Shown: positions 38,585 through 47,840, counted from the first letter of the stretch. The stretch is 64,000 nt of DNA from Streptomyces sp. RB17 (GCF_009604455.1 NZ_WEGL01000008.1:1-64000), one strand, 5' to 3'. Notes: generated from the letters alone by a model not told the origin. Numbers and translations are program-made.

Positions 38585-40179
38585 GAGGCTGCCTGGGCCG
38601 GCTCCTCCCTGGCCGCTCCGCCCACCGCCGCCTCCGCCGCCGCATAGAGGTCGGCCGGACGGACGCCGCTCAGCGCGGTGATCAGGTGGCCGTCGGGGCG
38701 CACGAGCAGCACGCTGTGCGCCGGCGCACCCGGGTAGCTCTCGGCGACCAGCAGCTCGGCGGCGTACGGCAGCGCGGTCACGGCCGCCGCGAGCCGGGGC
38801 ATCACTCCGGCGGACACCCAGTGCTTGCGGTCCCACACTCCCGTGCCGGGCGCGATCAGCACGACCAGGAGGGCGGCGCGGCCGAGCCGGTCGCGCAGTT
38901 GGACGAAGGAACCATCCTCCGCGGTGACCCGTACGTCGGTGACGGGTGCGCCGAGCGGGGTGCCGACCGGGATCTCGCCCTCCAGATGCCGGGGCGCGAG
39001 CGGCGAGTCGGCGTACGCCCCCGGCGCACCGAGTGGCCCGCGCCCCAAGTGACCGTCCGTGAGCAGCGCGTCGTGGCCGCGCGCCGCACGCGGCACGATC
39101 TGGCGCAGCCCGCCGGCGCCGCGCAGCACCGGCAGCACCTGGTCGGCGGCGCGCAGCCGGGCGGCGACCACGGCGCGCCGCTCGGCCTGGTAGCTGTCCA
39201 GCAGCGCCTCATGCAGGCCGTGGTGCCAGGCCGGGGCCAGCTTCCAGGCGAGGTTGTCGGCATCCCTCAGGCCCTCGTCCAGCCCCTGGGTGCCGAGCGC
39301 GCCGAGCAGATGGGCCGCGTCCCCGGCGAGGAAGACCCGGCCGACGCGCCACCGGCGGGCCAGCCGGTGGTGCACCGTGTGAACACCGGTGTCGAGCAGC
39401 TCGTACGGCGGTGTGGAGCCGTCCGTCCAGCCCGCGAGCGTCTCGCGGATCCGCGCCACCAGGGTCTCCGGCGTGACCAGGTCCTTGCCCGGTGGCAGCA
39501 GCCAGTCCAGGCGCCACACGCCGTCCGGGAGGGGGCGGGCGGTCACCTCCCCGGCCGAGGGCCCGGACTGCCGCCAGGGCGGTGTCCGATGGAGCAACGC
39601 CTGACCCTCCCACGGAAGTTCCGTGCGCAGCGCGGCGACCGCGTGCCGCTCCACCGCCGTGCGGCCGGGGAAGCGGATGTCCTGGAGTTTGCGCACCGTC
39701 GAGCGCGGTCCGTCGCAGCCGATCAGGTAACTGCCGCGCCACCAGGTGCCGTTCGGGCCGCGAGTGTGCGCGGTGACGCCGGAACGCTCCTGCTCGATCG
39801 AGTCCAGACGGCTGTCCACCGCCACCTTCACCAGCGGCTCGTCGGCGATGGCGGCGCGCAGGGCGCCGGTGACGACGTGCTGGGCGATGTGCAGCGGGGC
39901 GGCGGGGTCCGTCTGCTCGAAGGCGACCTCGCTCATCACCTGCTTGCGCCTCAGGGACCGCCATCCGGCCCAGCGCACACCATGCTCACCGAGCGCCACC
40001 CCGGTCAGCCGCTCCAGCAGGGCGGCCGTGTCCTCGCGCAGGACGACGGTGCGCGCCGGGCGGGGTTCGTCCTTGCCGGGGCCCTCGTCCAGGACGACGC
40101 ACGGCACCTCCTGGCGGGCCAGCGCCAGCGCGAGCGCGAGCCCGACCGGCCCCGCTCCGACGATGATCACCGGGTCCAT
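38572..40179 (-). CDS. Class A FAD-dependent monooxygenase
   Basis: 535 residues from ATG 40179. Rossmann GAGPVG near residue 8, DG motif in LIGCDGPRSTVRKL, GD motif in RVFLAGDAAHLLGALGTQGL, and a C-terminal thioredoxin-like domain (RLGRAALLVVLIAPG). The layout fits phenol or aromatic-polyketide hydroxylases (MhpA/RdmE-like). Substrate unknown; no biosynthetic cluster surrounds it. It is upstream of and co-oriented with the cysteine leader operon but separated by that operon's promoter. Confidence 0.87.
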   Translation of the reverse strand: MDPVIIVGAGPVGLALALALARQEVPCVVLDEGPGKDEPRPARTVVLREDTAALLERLTGVALGEHGVRWAGWRSLRRKQVMSEVAFEQTDPAAPLHIAQHVVTGALRAAIADEPLVKVAVDSRLDSIEQERSGVTAHTRGPNGTWWRGSYLIGCDGPRSTVRKLQDIRFPGRTAVERHAVAALRTELPWEGQALLHRTPPWRQSGPSAGEVTARPLPDGVWRLDWLLPPGKDLVTPETLVARIRETLAGWTDGSTPPYELLDTGVHTVHHRLARRWRVGRVFLAGDAAHLLGALGTQGLDEGLRDADNLAWKLAPAWHHGLHEALLDSYQAERRAVVAARLRAADQVLPVLRGAGGLRQIVPRAARGHDALLTDGHLGRGPLGAPGAYADSPLAPRHLEGEIPVGTPLGAPVTDVRVTAEDGSFVQLRDRLGRAALLVVLIAPGTGVWDRKHWVSAGVMPRLAAAVTALPYAAELLVAESYPGAPAHSVLLVRPDGHLITALSGVRPADLYAAAEAAVGGAAREEPAQAASGAR

Positions 40180-40298
40180 GACGCGGCGCCCCCTGCCCGT
40201 GACGATGCCCTGACGGAGACAAGTGAACAGGAAGGGGGAGCGGGGTGCACGATCACAGAACGTATGCAACCCATTGGCAGAGTTTGCGTCAAGCGACG

Positions 40299-40328
40299 GG
40301 AGGCAGTGGCGATCACGCCACTGCCTCC
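40299..40328. terminator. Terminator of gluABCD
   Basis: GGAGGCAGTGGCG and CGCCACTGCCTCC, a 13-bp perfect stem with an ATCA loop, 28 bp beyond the gluD stop on the minus strand. Confidence 0.82.
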
Positions 40329-40356
40329 GGGTAATGCTTTCGGTCCTGACTTGGCG

Positions 40357-41247
40357 TCAGGCGGCGGTTCCCGTTCCGGCGTGGCCCGCGATGCCCACGG
40401 TGTCCTCGACGCCGAGCACCGCCCCGGTCGACTTCTTGCGCCGCCGCAGCCTGCCCTCCAGCCAGCTCGCGAACGAGGTCAGGGAGAAGTTGATGATCAC
40501 GAAGATGACGGCCACCACCGTGAAGGAGGCGATGGTGTTGGCGCCGTAGTAGCCGCTCATCGTGCTCGCCGAGGCGAGCAGTTCGGGGAAGGTGAGGACG
40601 GCGCCGCCGAGCGCGGTGTCCTTCACGATGACCACCAACTGGCTGACGATCGCGGGGAGCATCGCGGTGACCGCCTGCGGCAGCAGGATGAGCCGCATCA
40701 CCTGGCCCTTGCGCAGACCGATCGCCATCGCCGCCTCGGACTGGCCCTTCGGCAGGGCGAGGATGCCCGCGCGGACGATCTCGGCGAGCACCGACGCGTT
40801 GTACAGCACCAGGCCGGTCACGACCGCGTACAGCGGACGGTCGTCGGAACTCACGTTGGTGTACTGGCTGTACAGCTCGTTGCCGAAGATCATCAGGACG
40901 AGCACCGGAATCGCGCGGAAGAACTCGATCACGACCGTCGCCGGTATCCGCACCCACGCATGGTCCGAGAGCCGGGCGATGCCGAAGAAGGCACCCAGCG
41001 GGAGCGCGATGACCATGGCCAGGGCCGCCGCCTTCAAGGTGTTCTGCAGACCGGGCCAGATGTACGTCGAGTAGGCCTCCGAGCTGAAGAACGGCTTCCA
41101 CAGCGCCCAGGCCAGCTGGCCCTTCTCGTCGAGGGACTGGTACACCCACCACGCGAGAGCCGCGAGGACGACCAGGAAGACCGCCGTGTACAGGACGTTG
41201 CGCCGCTTGGCGCGCGGGCCCTGGGCGTCGTACAGGACCGAGCTCAT
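40357..41247 (-). CDS. gluD: Glutamate ABC importer, permease GluD
   Basis: 296 residues, ATG overlapping the gluC stop. HisM-type permease with the EAA loop (EIVRAGILALPKGQSEAAMAIGL ends before 180) and about five helices in the core; the first 30 residues are cytosolic and Arg/Lys-rich. Pairs with GluC to form the channel of the GluABCD glutamate importer. Confidence 0.92.
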   Translation of the reverse strand: MSSVLYDAQGPRAKRRNVLYTAVFLVVLAALAWWVYQSLDEKGQLAWALWKPFFSSEAYSTYIWPGLQNTLKAAALAMVIALPLGAFFGIARLSDHAWVRIPATVVIEFFRAIPVLVLMIFGNELYSQYTNVSSDDRPLYAVVTGLVLYNASVLAEIVRAGILALPKGQSEAAMAIGLRKGQVMRLILLPQAVTAMLPAIVSQLVVIVKDTALGGAVLTFPELLASASTMSGYYGANTIASFTVVAVIFVIINFSLTSFASWLEGRLRRRKKSTGAVLGVEDTVGIAGHAGTGTAA

Positions 41248-41909
41248 CGCTTCACCGCCACCTTCTTGCCCACCCAGCCGAGGATCAGACCGGTCGGCAG
41301 CGTCAGGCAGCAGAACCCGAAGGCGATGACCGCGGAGATCGCCAGCAGCTGCGCCTCGTTCTCCACCATCTTCTTCATCAGGAGTGCCGCTTCCGCCACG
41401 CCGATCGCGGCCGCCACCGTCGTGTTCTTCGTCAATGCGATCAGCACGTTGGTCAGCGGGCCGACCGCCGCGCGGAAGGCCTGCGGCAGCACCACCAGGA
41501 ACAGCACCTGAGTGAAGCTCAGACCGAGGGCCCGGGCCGCCTCCGCCTGGCCGACCGGCACCGTGTTGATGCCGGAACGGATCGCTTCGCAGACGAAGGC
41601 CGACGTGTAGACGAGCAGGCCGAGCACGGCCAGCCGGAAGCTGTACGTGTCGACCTTGTCCGAGCCCAGGGAGACGCCCAGCGTGTCGTGCAGGCCGAGC
41701 GAGGCGAACAGGATGATCACCGTGAGCGGGATGTTCCGCACGATGTTCACATAAGCGGTGCCGAAACCGCGCATCAGCGGTACCGGGCCCACCCGCATGG
41801 CGGCCAGCAGAGTGCCCCAGACCAGGGAACCCACGGCCGACAGCAGCGTCAGCTGCACCGTCGTCCAGAAGGCGCCCAGCACGTCGTACTTGTCAAGAAA
41901 GTCGAACAC
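41244..41909 (-). CDS. gluC: Glutamate ABC importer, permease GluC
   Basis: 221 residues from GTG 41909. Five helices; EAA motif in EAIRSGINTVPVGQAEAARALGL. Permease partner of GluD. Follows gluB after 78 bp that contain a 10-bp hairpin, which should lower its expression relative to the binding protein. Confidence 0.92.
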   Translation of the reverse strand: MFDFLDKYDVLGAFWTTVQLTLLSAVGSLVWGTLLAAMRVGPVPLMRGFGTAYVNIVRNIPLTVIILFASLGLHDTLGVSLGSDKVDTYSFRLAVLGLLVYTSAFVCEAIRSGINTVPVGQAEAARALGLSFTQVLFLVVLPQAFRAAVGPLTNVLIALTKNTTVAAAIGVAEAALLMKKMVENEAQLLAISAVIAFGFCCLTLPTGLILGWVGKKVAVKR

Positions 41910-41943
41910 GATCTCCCGCGCTTCCGCGTGTAGGGATGCCCCG

Positions 41944-41972
41944 GTGCGCCGCCGTCGTCAGAGGCGGCGCAC
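41944..41972 (-). promoter_or_regulatory. Intercistronic hairpin between gluB and gluC
   Basis: GTGCGCCGCC and GGCGGCGCAC form a 10-bp perfect stem with a 9-nt loop just after the gluB stop. Such stems stabilise upstream mRNA or stop part of transcription, giving binding protein in excess over permease. Confidence 0.7.
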
Positions 41973-41987
41973 TCGTGGGGCGTTGCC

Positions 41988-42824
41988 TCAGCTCTTGATG
42001 TCGCCGATCTTCGGGGCGGGCTCGTTCTTGTAGTCGGCCGGGCCGAAGTTCTTCTTCACGGCCGTCTCCCAGGAACCGTCGGAGACCATCTCCTCAAGGG
42101 CCTTGTTGATCTTGTCCTTGAGGGCGCTGCCCTTCTTGACGCCGATGCCGTAGTTCTCGTTGGTCATCTTGAAGCCGCCGAGCTTGAACCTGCCCTTGAA
42201 CTGAGCCTGGGCGGCGTAGCCGGCCAGGATCGAGTCGTCCGTGGTCAGGGCGTCGATCGCCTTGCTCTGCAGACCGGTCAGGCACGCCGAGTACGTCGGG
42301 TACTGCTGGAGCTGCGCCTTGGGGGCGAGCTTGTCATGGACGTTCTGCGCCGACGTCGAGCCGGTCACCGAACACAGCTTCTTGTTGTTGAGGTCGGCCG
42401 GGGACTTGATGGAGGTGTCGTCCGCGCGGATCAGCACGTCCTGGTGAGCCAGCAGGTACGGCCCGGCGAAGTCGACCTTCTGCTGACGCTCCGGGGTGAT
42501 CGAGTACGTGGCGGCGATGAAGTCGACGTCCCCGCGCTGCAGCATGGTCTCGCGGTCGGCGCTCTTCGACTCCTTCCACTCGATCTGGTCGGCCGAGTAG
42601 CCGAGCTTCTTGGCGACATAGGTGGCGACGTCGACGTCGAAGCCCGAGTAGCCCTGCGGGGTCTTCTGGCCGAGGCCCGGCTGGTCGAACTTGATGCCGA
42701 TGGCGATCTTCTTGCCGCCACCGGAGGAGCCGTTGTCGTCCTTCTTGCCGCCACCGCACGCGGTGGCCCCCACGGCGAGGGCGAGTACGGCGGCCGAGGC
42801 GGCGGTGACCTTGCGGAGCTTCAT
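41988..42824 (-). CDS. gluB: Glutamate-binding lipoprotein GluB
   Basis: 278 residues from ATG 42824 (AAAGGA 8 bases upstream). Signal peptide with lipidated Cys23 (AVGATACGGG), a Gly/Ser linker, then a family 3 solute-binding domain (GYSGFDVDVATYVAKKLGY, QRGDVDFIAATYSIT, DALTTDDSILAGYA). Captures glutamate outside the membrane for GluCD. Second gene of gluABCD. Confidence 0.93.
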   Translation of the reverse strand: MKLRKVTAASAAVLALAVGATACGGGKKDDNGSSGGGKKIAIGIKFDQPGLGQKTPQGYSGFDVDVATYVAKKLGYSADQIEWKESKSADRETMLQRGDVDFIAATYSITPERQQKVDFAGPYLLAHQDVLIRADDTSIKSPADLNNKKLCSVTGSTSAQNVHDKLAPKAQLQQYPTYSACLTGLQSKAIDALTTDDSILAGYAAQAQFKGRFKLGGFKMTNENYGIGVKKGSALKDKINKALEEMVSDGSWETAVKKNFGPADYKNEPAPKIGDIKS

Positions 42825-42901
42825 GGTGAACATCCTTTGAGTGGTGCGGAACGAGGTCCGTTGGAAAAGGCGACCCAGGGGCGCGGGGCGGGACGGCACC
42901 G

Positions 42902-43678
42902 TCAGTGGTGCAGGATCTTGGACAGGAAGTCCTTGGCCCGGTCGCTGCGCGGGTTGCTGAAGAACTGGTCGGGCGCAGCCTCTTCGACGATCCGGCCGTC
43001 GGCCATGAAGACCACGCGGTTTGCAGCCGATCGTGCGAAGCCCATCTCATGGGTGACGACGATCATCGTCATGCCCTCACGGGCGAGCTGCTGCATGACT
43101 TCGAGGACCTCGTTGATCATCTCGGGGTCGAGGGCGGAGGTCGGCTCGTCGAAGAGCATGACCTTCGGATCCATCGCCAGTGCCCGCGCGATGGCGACGC
43201 GCTGCTGCTGGCCGCCGGACAGCTGGGCGGGGTATTTGTCGGCCTGAGTGCCCACGCCGACCCGGTCGAGCAGGGACCGGGCCTTTTCCTCGGCCTGCTT
43301 CCTGTCCGCCTTGCGGACCTTGAGCTGGCCCAGCATCACGTTCTCGAGCACGGTCTTGTGCGCGAAGAGGTTGAAGGACTGGAAGACCATCCCCACGTCC
43401 GCCCGCAGCCGCGCCAGCTCCCGGCCCTCGTGCGGCAGGGGTTTGCCGTCGATCGTGATGGTGCCCGAGTCGATCGTCTCCAGACGGTTGATGGTGCGGC
43501 AGAGGGTCGACTTTCCGGACCCGGAGGGCCCGATGACCACGACGACCTCGCCGCGGGCGATCGTCAGGTCGATGTCCTGGAGCACGTGCAACGCGCCGAA
43601 GTGCTTGTTGACGCTCTTCAGGACGACCAGTTCGCCGGACGTGACCACGTCTTCCTTGGTCACCGATACATTGGTCAT
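42902..43678 (-). CDS. gluA: Glutamate ABC importer, ATPase GluA
   Basis: 258 residues. Walker [11 protein letters not shown]-loop MVFQSFNLF, signature LSGGQQQR, Walker [14 protein letters not shown], and the H-loop VTHEM. Polar amino-acid importer ATPase. First gene of the operon, transcribed away from gluR over a shared 290-bp region. Confidence 0.95.
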   Translation of the reverse strand: MTNVSVTKEDVVTSGELVVLKSVNKHFGALHVLQDIDLTIARGEVVVVIGPSGSGKSTLCRTINRLETIDSGTITIDGKPLPHEGRELARLRADVGMVFQSFNLFAHKTVLENVMLGQLKVRKADRKQAEEKARSLLDRVGVGTQADKYPAQLSGGQQQRVAIARALAMDPKVMLFDEPTSALDPEMINEVLEVMQQLAREGMTMIVVTHEMGFARSAANRVVFMADGRIVEEAAPDQFFSNPRSDRAKDFLSKILHH

Positions 43679-43745
43679 CGCTTTCGGGCTCCGTCCTCCT
43701 CGGTTTCGGAGGACAGTAGTGAGGGGCTGTGACCTGCGTCATCAC

Positions 43746-43763
43746 ATCTGAGGGAGATCTGAG
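43746..43763. promoter_or_regulatory. Direct repeat in the gluA-gluR intergenic region
   Basis: ATCTGAG at 43746 and 43757, an 11-bp pitch (one helical turn). OmpR-family regulators such as GluR bind tandem half-sites on one DNA face, so this is a candidate GluR site. No other conserved element stands out in 43679-43968. Confidence 0.5.
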
Positions 43764-43968
43764 CATCACGATCCGATAGCAAACGGACACGTGTCGTAGC
43801 ACTCGCCGCCTCTGTGCGTATCGGCCGGATAACGGAAGCGACGGGCAACCGGAACCCTCTTGACGCCGTCCTTGTCCATCGGCGTCACTGCCATGGTGCA
43901 CGCGCGCGTGAGGCTGTACGACGCACGCGAACCCAGACCGTACGACCGCTGAACCGGAGGGGGCCGGG

Positions 43969-44655
43969 ATGAGACTGCTGCTCGTCGAGGACGACAACCA
44001 TGTCGCCGCGGCCCTGTCCGCCGTACTCGCGCGGCACGGCTTCGACGTCACCCACGCGCGCAGCGGCGAGGAGGCCCTGCAGGCGCTCGTCCCCGAGGGC
44101 AACGGATTCGGCGTGGTCCTGCTCGACCTGGGCCTGCCCGACCAGGACGGCTACGAGGTCTGCGGAAAGATCCGCAAGCGCACCAGCACACCGGTGATCA
44201 TGGTGACGGCCCGGTCCGACGTCCGCTCCCGCATCCACGGGCTCAACCTCGGCGCCGACGACTATGTGGTGAAGCCCTACGACACCGGGGAACTGCTGGC
44301 CCGTATCCACGCCGTCAGCCGGCGCACCGTCCACGAGGACCCGGCGGCCGGCGGCGACAGCACCCTGCATCTCGGTCCCGTACGCATCGAACTGCCCACC
44401 CGGCAGGTCACCGTGGACGGTTCGGTTGTCCAACTGACCCGCAAGGAGTTCGACCTGCTCGCCCTGCTCGCGCAGCGTCCCGGAGTGGTCTTCCGCCGGG
44501 AGCAGATCATCAGCGAGGTCTGGCGCACCAGTTGGGAGGGCACCGGCCGCACCCTGGAGGTGCACGTCGCCTCCCTGCGCGCCAAACTGCGCATGCCCGC
44601 GCTGATCGAGACCGTACGCGGCGTCGGCTACCGGCTCGTCGCCCCGGCCGCCTAG
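43969..44655 (+). CDS. gluR: GluR, OmpR-family response regulator
   Basis: 228 residues. Receiver with acidic EDD, Asp53 (VVLLDLGLPDQDG), Thr in MVTAR and KPYD; C-terminal winged helix (LTRKEFDLLALLAQRPG, VASLRAKLR). In S. coelicolor the pair at this place, GluR-GluK, responds to glutamate and controls gluABCD. Confidence 0.9.
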   Translation: MRLLLVEDDNHVAAALSAVLARHGFDVTHARSGEEALQALVPEGNGFGVVLLDLGLPDQDGYEVCGKIRKRTSTPVIMVTARSDVRSRIHGLNLGADDYVVKPYDTGELLARIHAVSRRTVHEDPAAGGDSTLHLGPVRIELPTRQVTVDGSVVQLTRKEFDLLALLAQRPGVVFRREQIISEVWRTSWEGTGRTLEVHVASLRAKLRMPALIETVRGVGYRLVAPAA

Positions 44656-44664
44656 CGGGCAAGG

Positions 44665-46068
44665 GTGCGCACACGGCTCCTGCCGCTGCTGATCGTTCTG
44701 ATGGCGGCCGTCCTCCTCGCCCTCGGGATTCCGCTCGCCCTGAGCGTGGCGGCCGCCCAGCAGCAGAAGGTCGTCGTCGACCGCATCGACGACACGGCAC
44801 GCTTCGCGTCGCTCGCCCAGTTCGTCACCGACGGGCCCAGCGGATCGCGCCGCACCAGCACCGACGAGCGCATGGAAGCCCTGCGCAGCGAACTTGAGAG
44901 CTACTACGGCGTCTACGGCATCCGCGCGGGCGTCTTCTACCGCAACGGCTCGGCGATGGCCAACGCCCCCGACGCCTGGTTCGTACCGCAGACGGGGGAG
45001 GTACGGGACGCCTTCGAGGAGGCGCTGCTCAGCCGGCGCAGCCACGACCCGCGGCAGGTGTGGCCCTGGCAGCGGAGCCGGCTGGTCGTGGCCTCGCCGG
45101 TGATCCGGGACGGGGACGTCGTGGCGGTCGTGGTGACCGACTCGCCCACCGGGCAGATGCGTTCGCGGATCCTGCGCGGCTGGCTGATCATCGGGGCCGG
45201 CGAGATCGCCGCGATGCTGCTGGCCGTCGGCGCGGCGCTGCGGCTGACCGGCTGGGTGCTCAGACCGGTGCGGGTCCTGGACGCCACCACCCATGACATC
45301 GCCACCGGGCGGCTGAAGTCGCGGGTCGCGGTCGGCGGCGGGCCGCCGGAACTCAGACGGCTCGCCCGTTCGTTCAACGAGATGGCGGACAACGTCGAGG
45401 ACGTGCTGGAGCAGCAGCGCGCCTTCGTCGCGGACGCCTCGCACCAGCTGCGCAACCCGCTCTCGGCGCTGCTGCTGCGCATCGAACTGCTCGCCCTCGA
45501 ACTCCCCGAGGGCAACGAGGAGATCGCCTCGGTCCGCACCGAGGGCAAGCGCCTCGCACAGGTGCTGGACGACCTGCTGGACCTGGCGCTGGCCGAGCAC
45601 GCCGACGCGGACCTGGGGCTGACCGACATCGGCGCTCTCGCCGAGGAGCGGGTCGCCGCCTGGTCGCCGGCAGCCGAGGCCCAGGGGGTCCGGCTGACCG
45701 GGGACTGCCCGCCCACGACCGCCTGGGCGGACCCGATCACCCTGTCCAGCGCCCTGGACGCGGTGATCGACAACGCAGTGAAGTTCTCTCCCGAGGGCGG
45801 CACGGTGGAGGTCATCGTCGCCGCCGACGGCGACCGGACCACGGTCGTCGTCACCGACACCGGGCCGGGCCTCACCGACGAGGAACTCGCGCGCGTGGGC
45901 GACCGGTTCTGGCGCAGCGGCCGGCACCAGAACGTCAAGGGCTCGGGCCTCGGCCTGTCCATCGTGCGTGCCTTGCTCACGGCGGGCGGAGGCTCGATCG
46001 ACTACGCCCACCATGAGCCGCGCGGACTGCGGGTGACGGTGTCCGTGCCGAGGCATGGGGCGGGCTGA
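44665..46068 (+). CDS. gluK: GluK, sensor histidine kinase
   Basis: 467 residues from GTG 44665, 9 bp after gluR. Two membrane helices (about 5-30 and 170-195) frame a sensor domain of about 135 residues; HAMP follows, then HisKA with His260 (ADASHQLRNPLSALLL) and an ATPase domain (IDNAVKFSP, DTGPGL, GSGLGLS). Sensor of the glutamate system. The IS remnant begins about 90 bp downstream. Confidence 0.9.
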   Translation: MRTRLLPLLIVLMAAVLLALGIPLALSVAAAQQQKVVVDRIDDTARFASLAQFVTDGPSGSRRTSTDERMEALRSELESYYGVYGIRAGVFYRNGSAMANAPDAWFVPQTGEVRDAFEEALLSRRSHDPRQVWPWQRSRLVVASPVIRDGDVVAVVVTDSPTGQMRSRILRGWLIIGAGEIAAMLLAVGAALRLTGWVLRPVRVLDATTHDIATGRLKSRVAVGGGPPELRRLARSFNEMADNVEDVLEQQRAFVADASHQLRNPLSALLLRIELLALELPEGNEEIASVRTEGKRLAQVLDDLLDLALAEHADADLGLTDIGALAEERVAAWSPAAEAQGVRLTGDCPPTTAWADPITLSSALDAVIDNAVKFSPEGGTVEVIVAADGDRTTVVVTDTGPGLTDEELARVGDRFWRSGRHQNVKGSGLGLSIVRALLTAGGGSIDYAHHEPRGLRVTVSVPRHGAG

Positions 46069-46078
46069 TCGGGCGCGG

Positions 46079-46695
46079 AGCTGGTGCCGGGCGGGTGCGG
46101 CGAGTGGGGGCACCTCCCGGCCGGAGGCTGGGGTCCCGGCCGAAGGTCGGGGGAGGGAGTTCGACGACGGCGGAGTGGACGTAATCGAAGCCCACGCTGC
46201 TTCGCCGGGCCCGGCCGGCCTGTCGGCCCAGGACTTTGTGGCCGCCGCCGTCGGGGATCCGGCCGAGCTTCTTGACGTCCACGTGGACCAGTTCGCCGGG
46301 CCGGTCGCGTTCGTGGCGGCGGATGGGCCGGCCGGTGGGCCGGTCCAGGTGGGCCAGACGGTTCAGGCCGTGCCGGGTGAGGATGCGGTGCACGGTGGAG
46401 GCGGGCAGGCCCAGGATCGGTCCGATACGTGCCGGGCCCAGCTTGCGGTCCTGCCGCAGCCTGCAGACCTGCTTGGGCTGTAGGACGGGAGATGCCCATC
46501 TCCGCGGCGACGTGGGCGACGGGACGGCCGGAGCGGACTCGTTCGACGAGCAGCCGCCTGCCGTGAACGGTCAGCCGGGCATTACGGTGGGACACGAAGG
46601 CCTCCGTGCGGTGAAGATTCGACACCTCCACCACACACGGGGGCCTTCGCCGTGATCAAGACCGGCCGTGTTAACAACGCTCGTGATCAATACAC
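46079..46695 (-). mobile_element. Remnant of an IS481-like insertion sequence
   Basis: Contains a decayed transposase reading on the minus strand. The right edge is AT-richer than the surroundings (TTAACAACGCTCGTGATCAATACAC region, 46655-46693) and looks like an IS terminal segment; it ends directly at CTAG, which holds the stop codon of the TAXI receptor gene. The left edge cannot be placed: no matching terminal repeat or second CTAG was seen near the gluK end. Confidence 0.65.
46160..46595 (-). pseudogene. Degenerate IS481-family transposase
   Basis: From GTG 46595 an intact N-terminal helix-turn-helix (SHRNARLTVHGRRLLVERV..HVAAEMGISR) is read, then the frame breaks near 46480. A second frame resumes with HRILTRHGLNRLAHLDRPTG, RPGELVHVDVKKLGRIPDGGG and DYVHSAVVE, the start of the catalytic DDE domain (first Asp in HVDVKKLG). 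The later Asp and Glu are missing. Frameshifted and truncated, so inactive. Confidence 0.8.
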
Positions 46696-47694
46696 CTAGG
46701 GCTTCACCGAGCGGTAGTAGCGGCGGGCGCCCTCCTGGAGGGGCAGTGGGTCCGTGTAGATGGCGGTGCGCAGATCGACCAGCTGGGCTGAATGGACATG
46801 GGCGCCGATGTCGTCGCGGCTCTTGATGACCGTGCGGGTCACCCATTCGGTGAGCCTGGGGTCCACGTCCGTACGGGTCATCAGCAGGTTGGACACGGAG
46901 ATCGTCGGGACCTCGTTGCCCTGCTGTACGGCCGGGTAGGCCGACTCGGGGATGTTGGTGGCCCGGTAGTAGCGCGCGTCCTCGCCCTGGCTGTGCAGCT
47001 TGGTGACCAGGTCGCCCTCGATCGGCACGAACTTGAAGGCGGACTTCTGGGCCAGCCCGGCGAGTCCCTTGGTGGGCAGACCGCCCGACCAGAAGAACGC
47101 GTCGATCCTGCGCTGCTCCAGCTGGGCGGGCCCGGTGTCGATGCCGTCCGCGACCGGGGTGATGTCCGTGTGCGGGTCGATGCCGGCGGCCTTGAGCACC
47201 CGGTCGGCGATCAGCCGCACCCCGGAGTCGGGCAGCCCGGTCGCCACCCGCTTGTGCCGCAGGTCCGCGACGTTTCTGATGTCCGAGTCGCTGCGCACGA
47301 CGAGGTGGACGTAGTCGTCGTAGAGCCGGGCCACCCCGCGCAGCCGCCCGGCGCCGCGGCCGTGCTGCAGTTCGTACGCCTCCACCGCGTCGGCCGCCGC
47401 GATGGTGAAGTCGGCCTTGCCGGTCGCCACCCGCTGCACGTTCTCCTGCGAGCCGGCGCTGTTCAGCAGCTTCACCTTCAGGTTGGGCATGTCCCTGGCG
47501 AACTCGGCGCGCAGCCGCTCGCCGTACTCCTGGTAGACCCCCCGGGGCGTGCCCGTGCTGAAGACGATCGTCCCGCTCGGCGGCTTGTCGCCCAGCGGCA
47601 GCAGCCACCACAGCAGCAGTCCGAGCACCACGGCACCGGCGGCCGCGGCCGGCAGCGCCCGGCGCCTGCTGATCCGGGGGAACACCTTGGACAT
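46696..47694 (-). CDS. TAXI-family TRAP solute-binding protein
   Basis: 332 residues. N-terminal membrane anchor or uncleaved signal (about 12-33, LPAAAAGAVVLGLLLWWLLP) without a lipobox; TAXI domain with FSTGTPRGVYQEYGERL, SAGSQENVQRVATGKADF and DAFFWSGGLPTKGLA. TAXI receptors usually serve TRAP transporters, but no TRAP permease gene is present here. Stop codon abuts the IS remnant. Its place beside gluRK suggests it may present a ligand to the sensor; that is inference only. Confidence 0.85.
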   Translation of the reverse strand: MSKVFPRISRRRALPAAAAGAVVLGLLLWWLLPLGDKPPSGTIVFSTGTPRGVYQEYGERLRAEFARDMPNLKVKLLNSAGSQENVQRVATGKADFTIAAADAVEAYELQHGRGAGRLRGVARLYDDYVHLVVRSDSDIRNVADLRHKRVATGLPDSGVRLIADRVLKAAGIDPHTDITPVADGIDTGPAQLEQRRIDAFFWSGGLPTKGLAGLAQKSAFKFVPIEGDLVTKLHSQGEDARYYRATNIPESAYPAVQQGNEVPTISVSNLLMTRTDVDPRLTEWVTRTVIKSRDDIGAHVHSAQLVDLRTAIYTDPLPLQEGARRYYRSVKP

Positions 47695-47817
47695 GCGGCG
47701 ATCCTGCCAGGCCGGGTGCGACGCTGAACAGGGCGGGGGTCACTCCGGGACGGCCAACGGGGCCACTCCGGGGCGGGGGAAGGGGCCACTCGGGGCGGGA
47801 CAGGAGGGCAGCGGGCT

Positions 47818-47840
47818 CTGTCAGTGGTGGCCGTTACAGT
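47818..47840 (+). promoter_or_regulatory. RecA-NDp-type DNA-damage promoter of the mazG-like gene
   Basis: CTGTCAGTG, 8 bp, TACAGT; only the weakly conserved first base differs from the consensus. The ATG follows after six bases, predicting a leaderless mRNA. Confidence 0.75.

Noticed and set aside
38572-40179. Secondary-metabolite cluster around the monooxygenase
   Set aside because: No synthase, tailoring or resistance genes adjoin it; the neighbours are cysteine and glutamate functions.
38452-41511. 1,019-codon open frame across the monooxygenase and gluD region
   Set aside because: Runs through several real genes, the leader promoter and a terminator on the other strand; composition is that of a reverse-strand shadow.
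43885-46113. 742-codon open frame opposite gluR-gluK
   Set aside because: Antisense shadow spanning two real genes.
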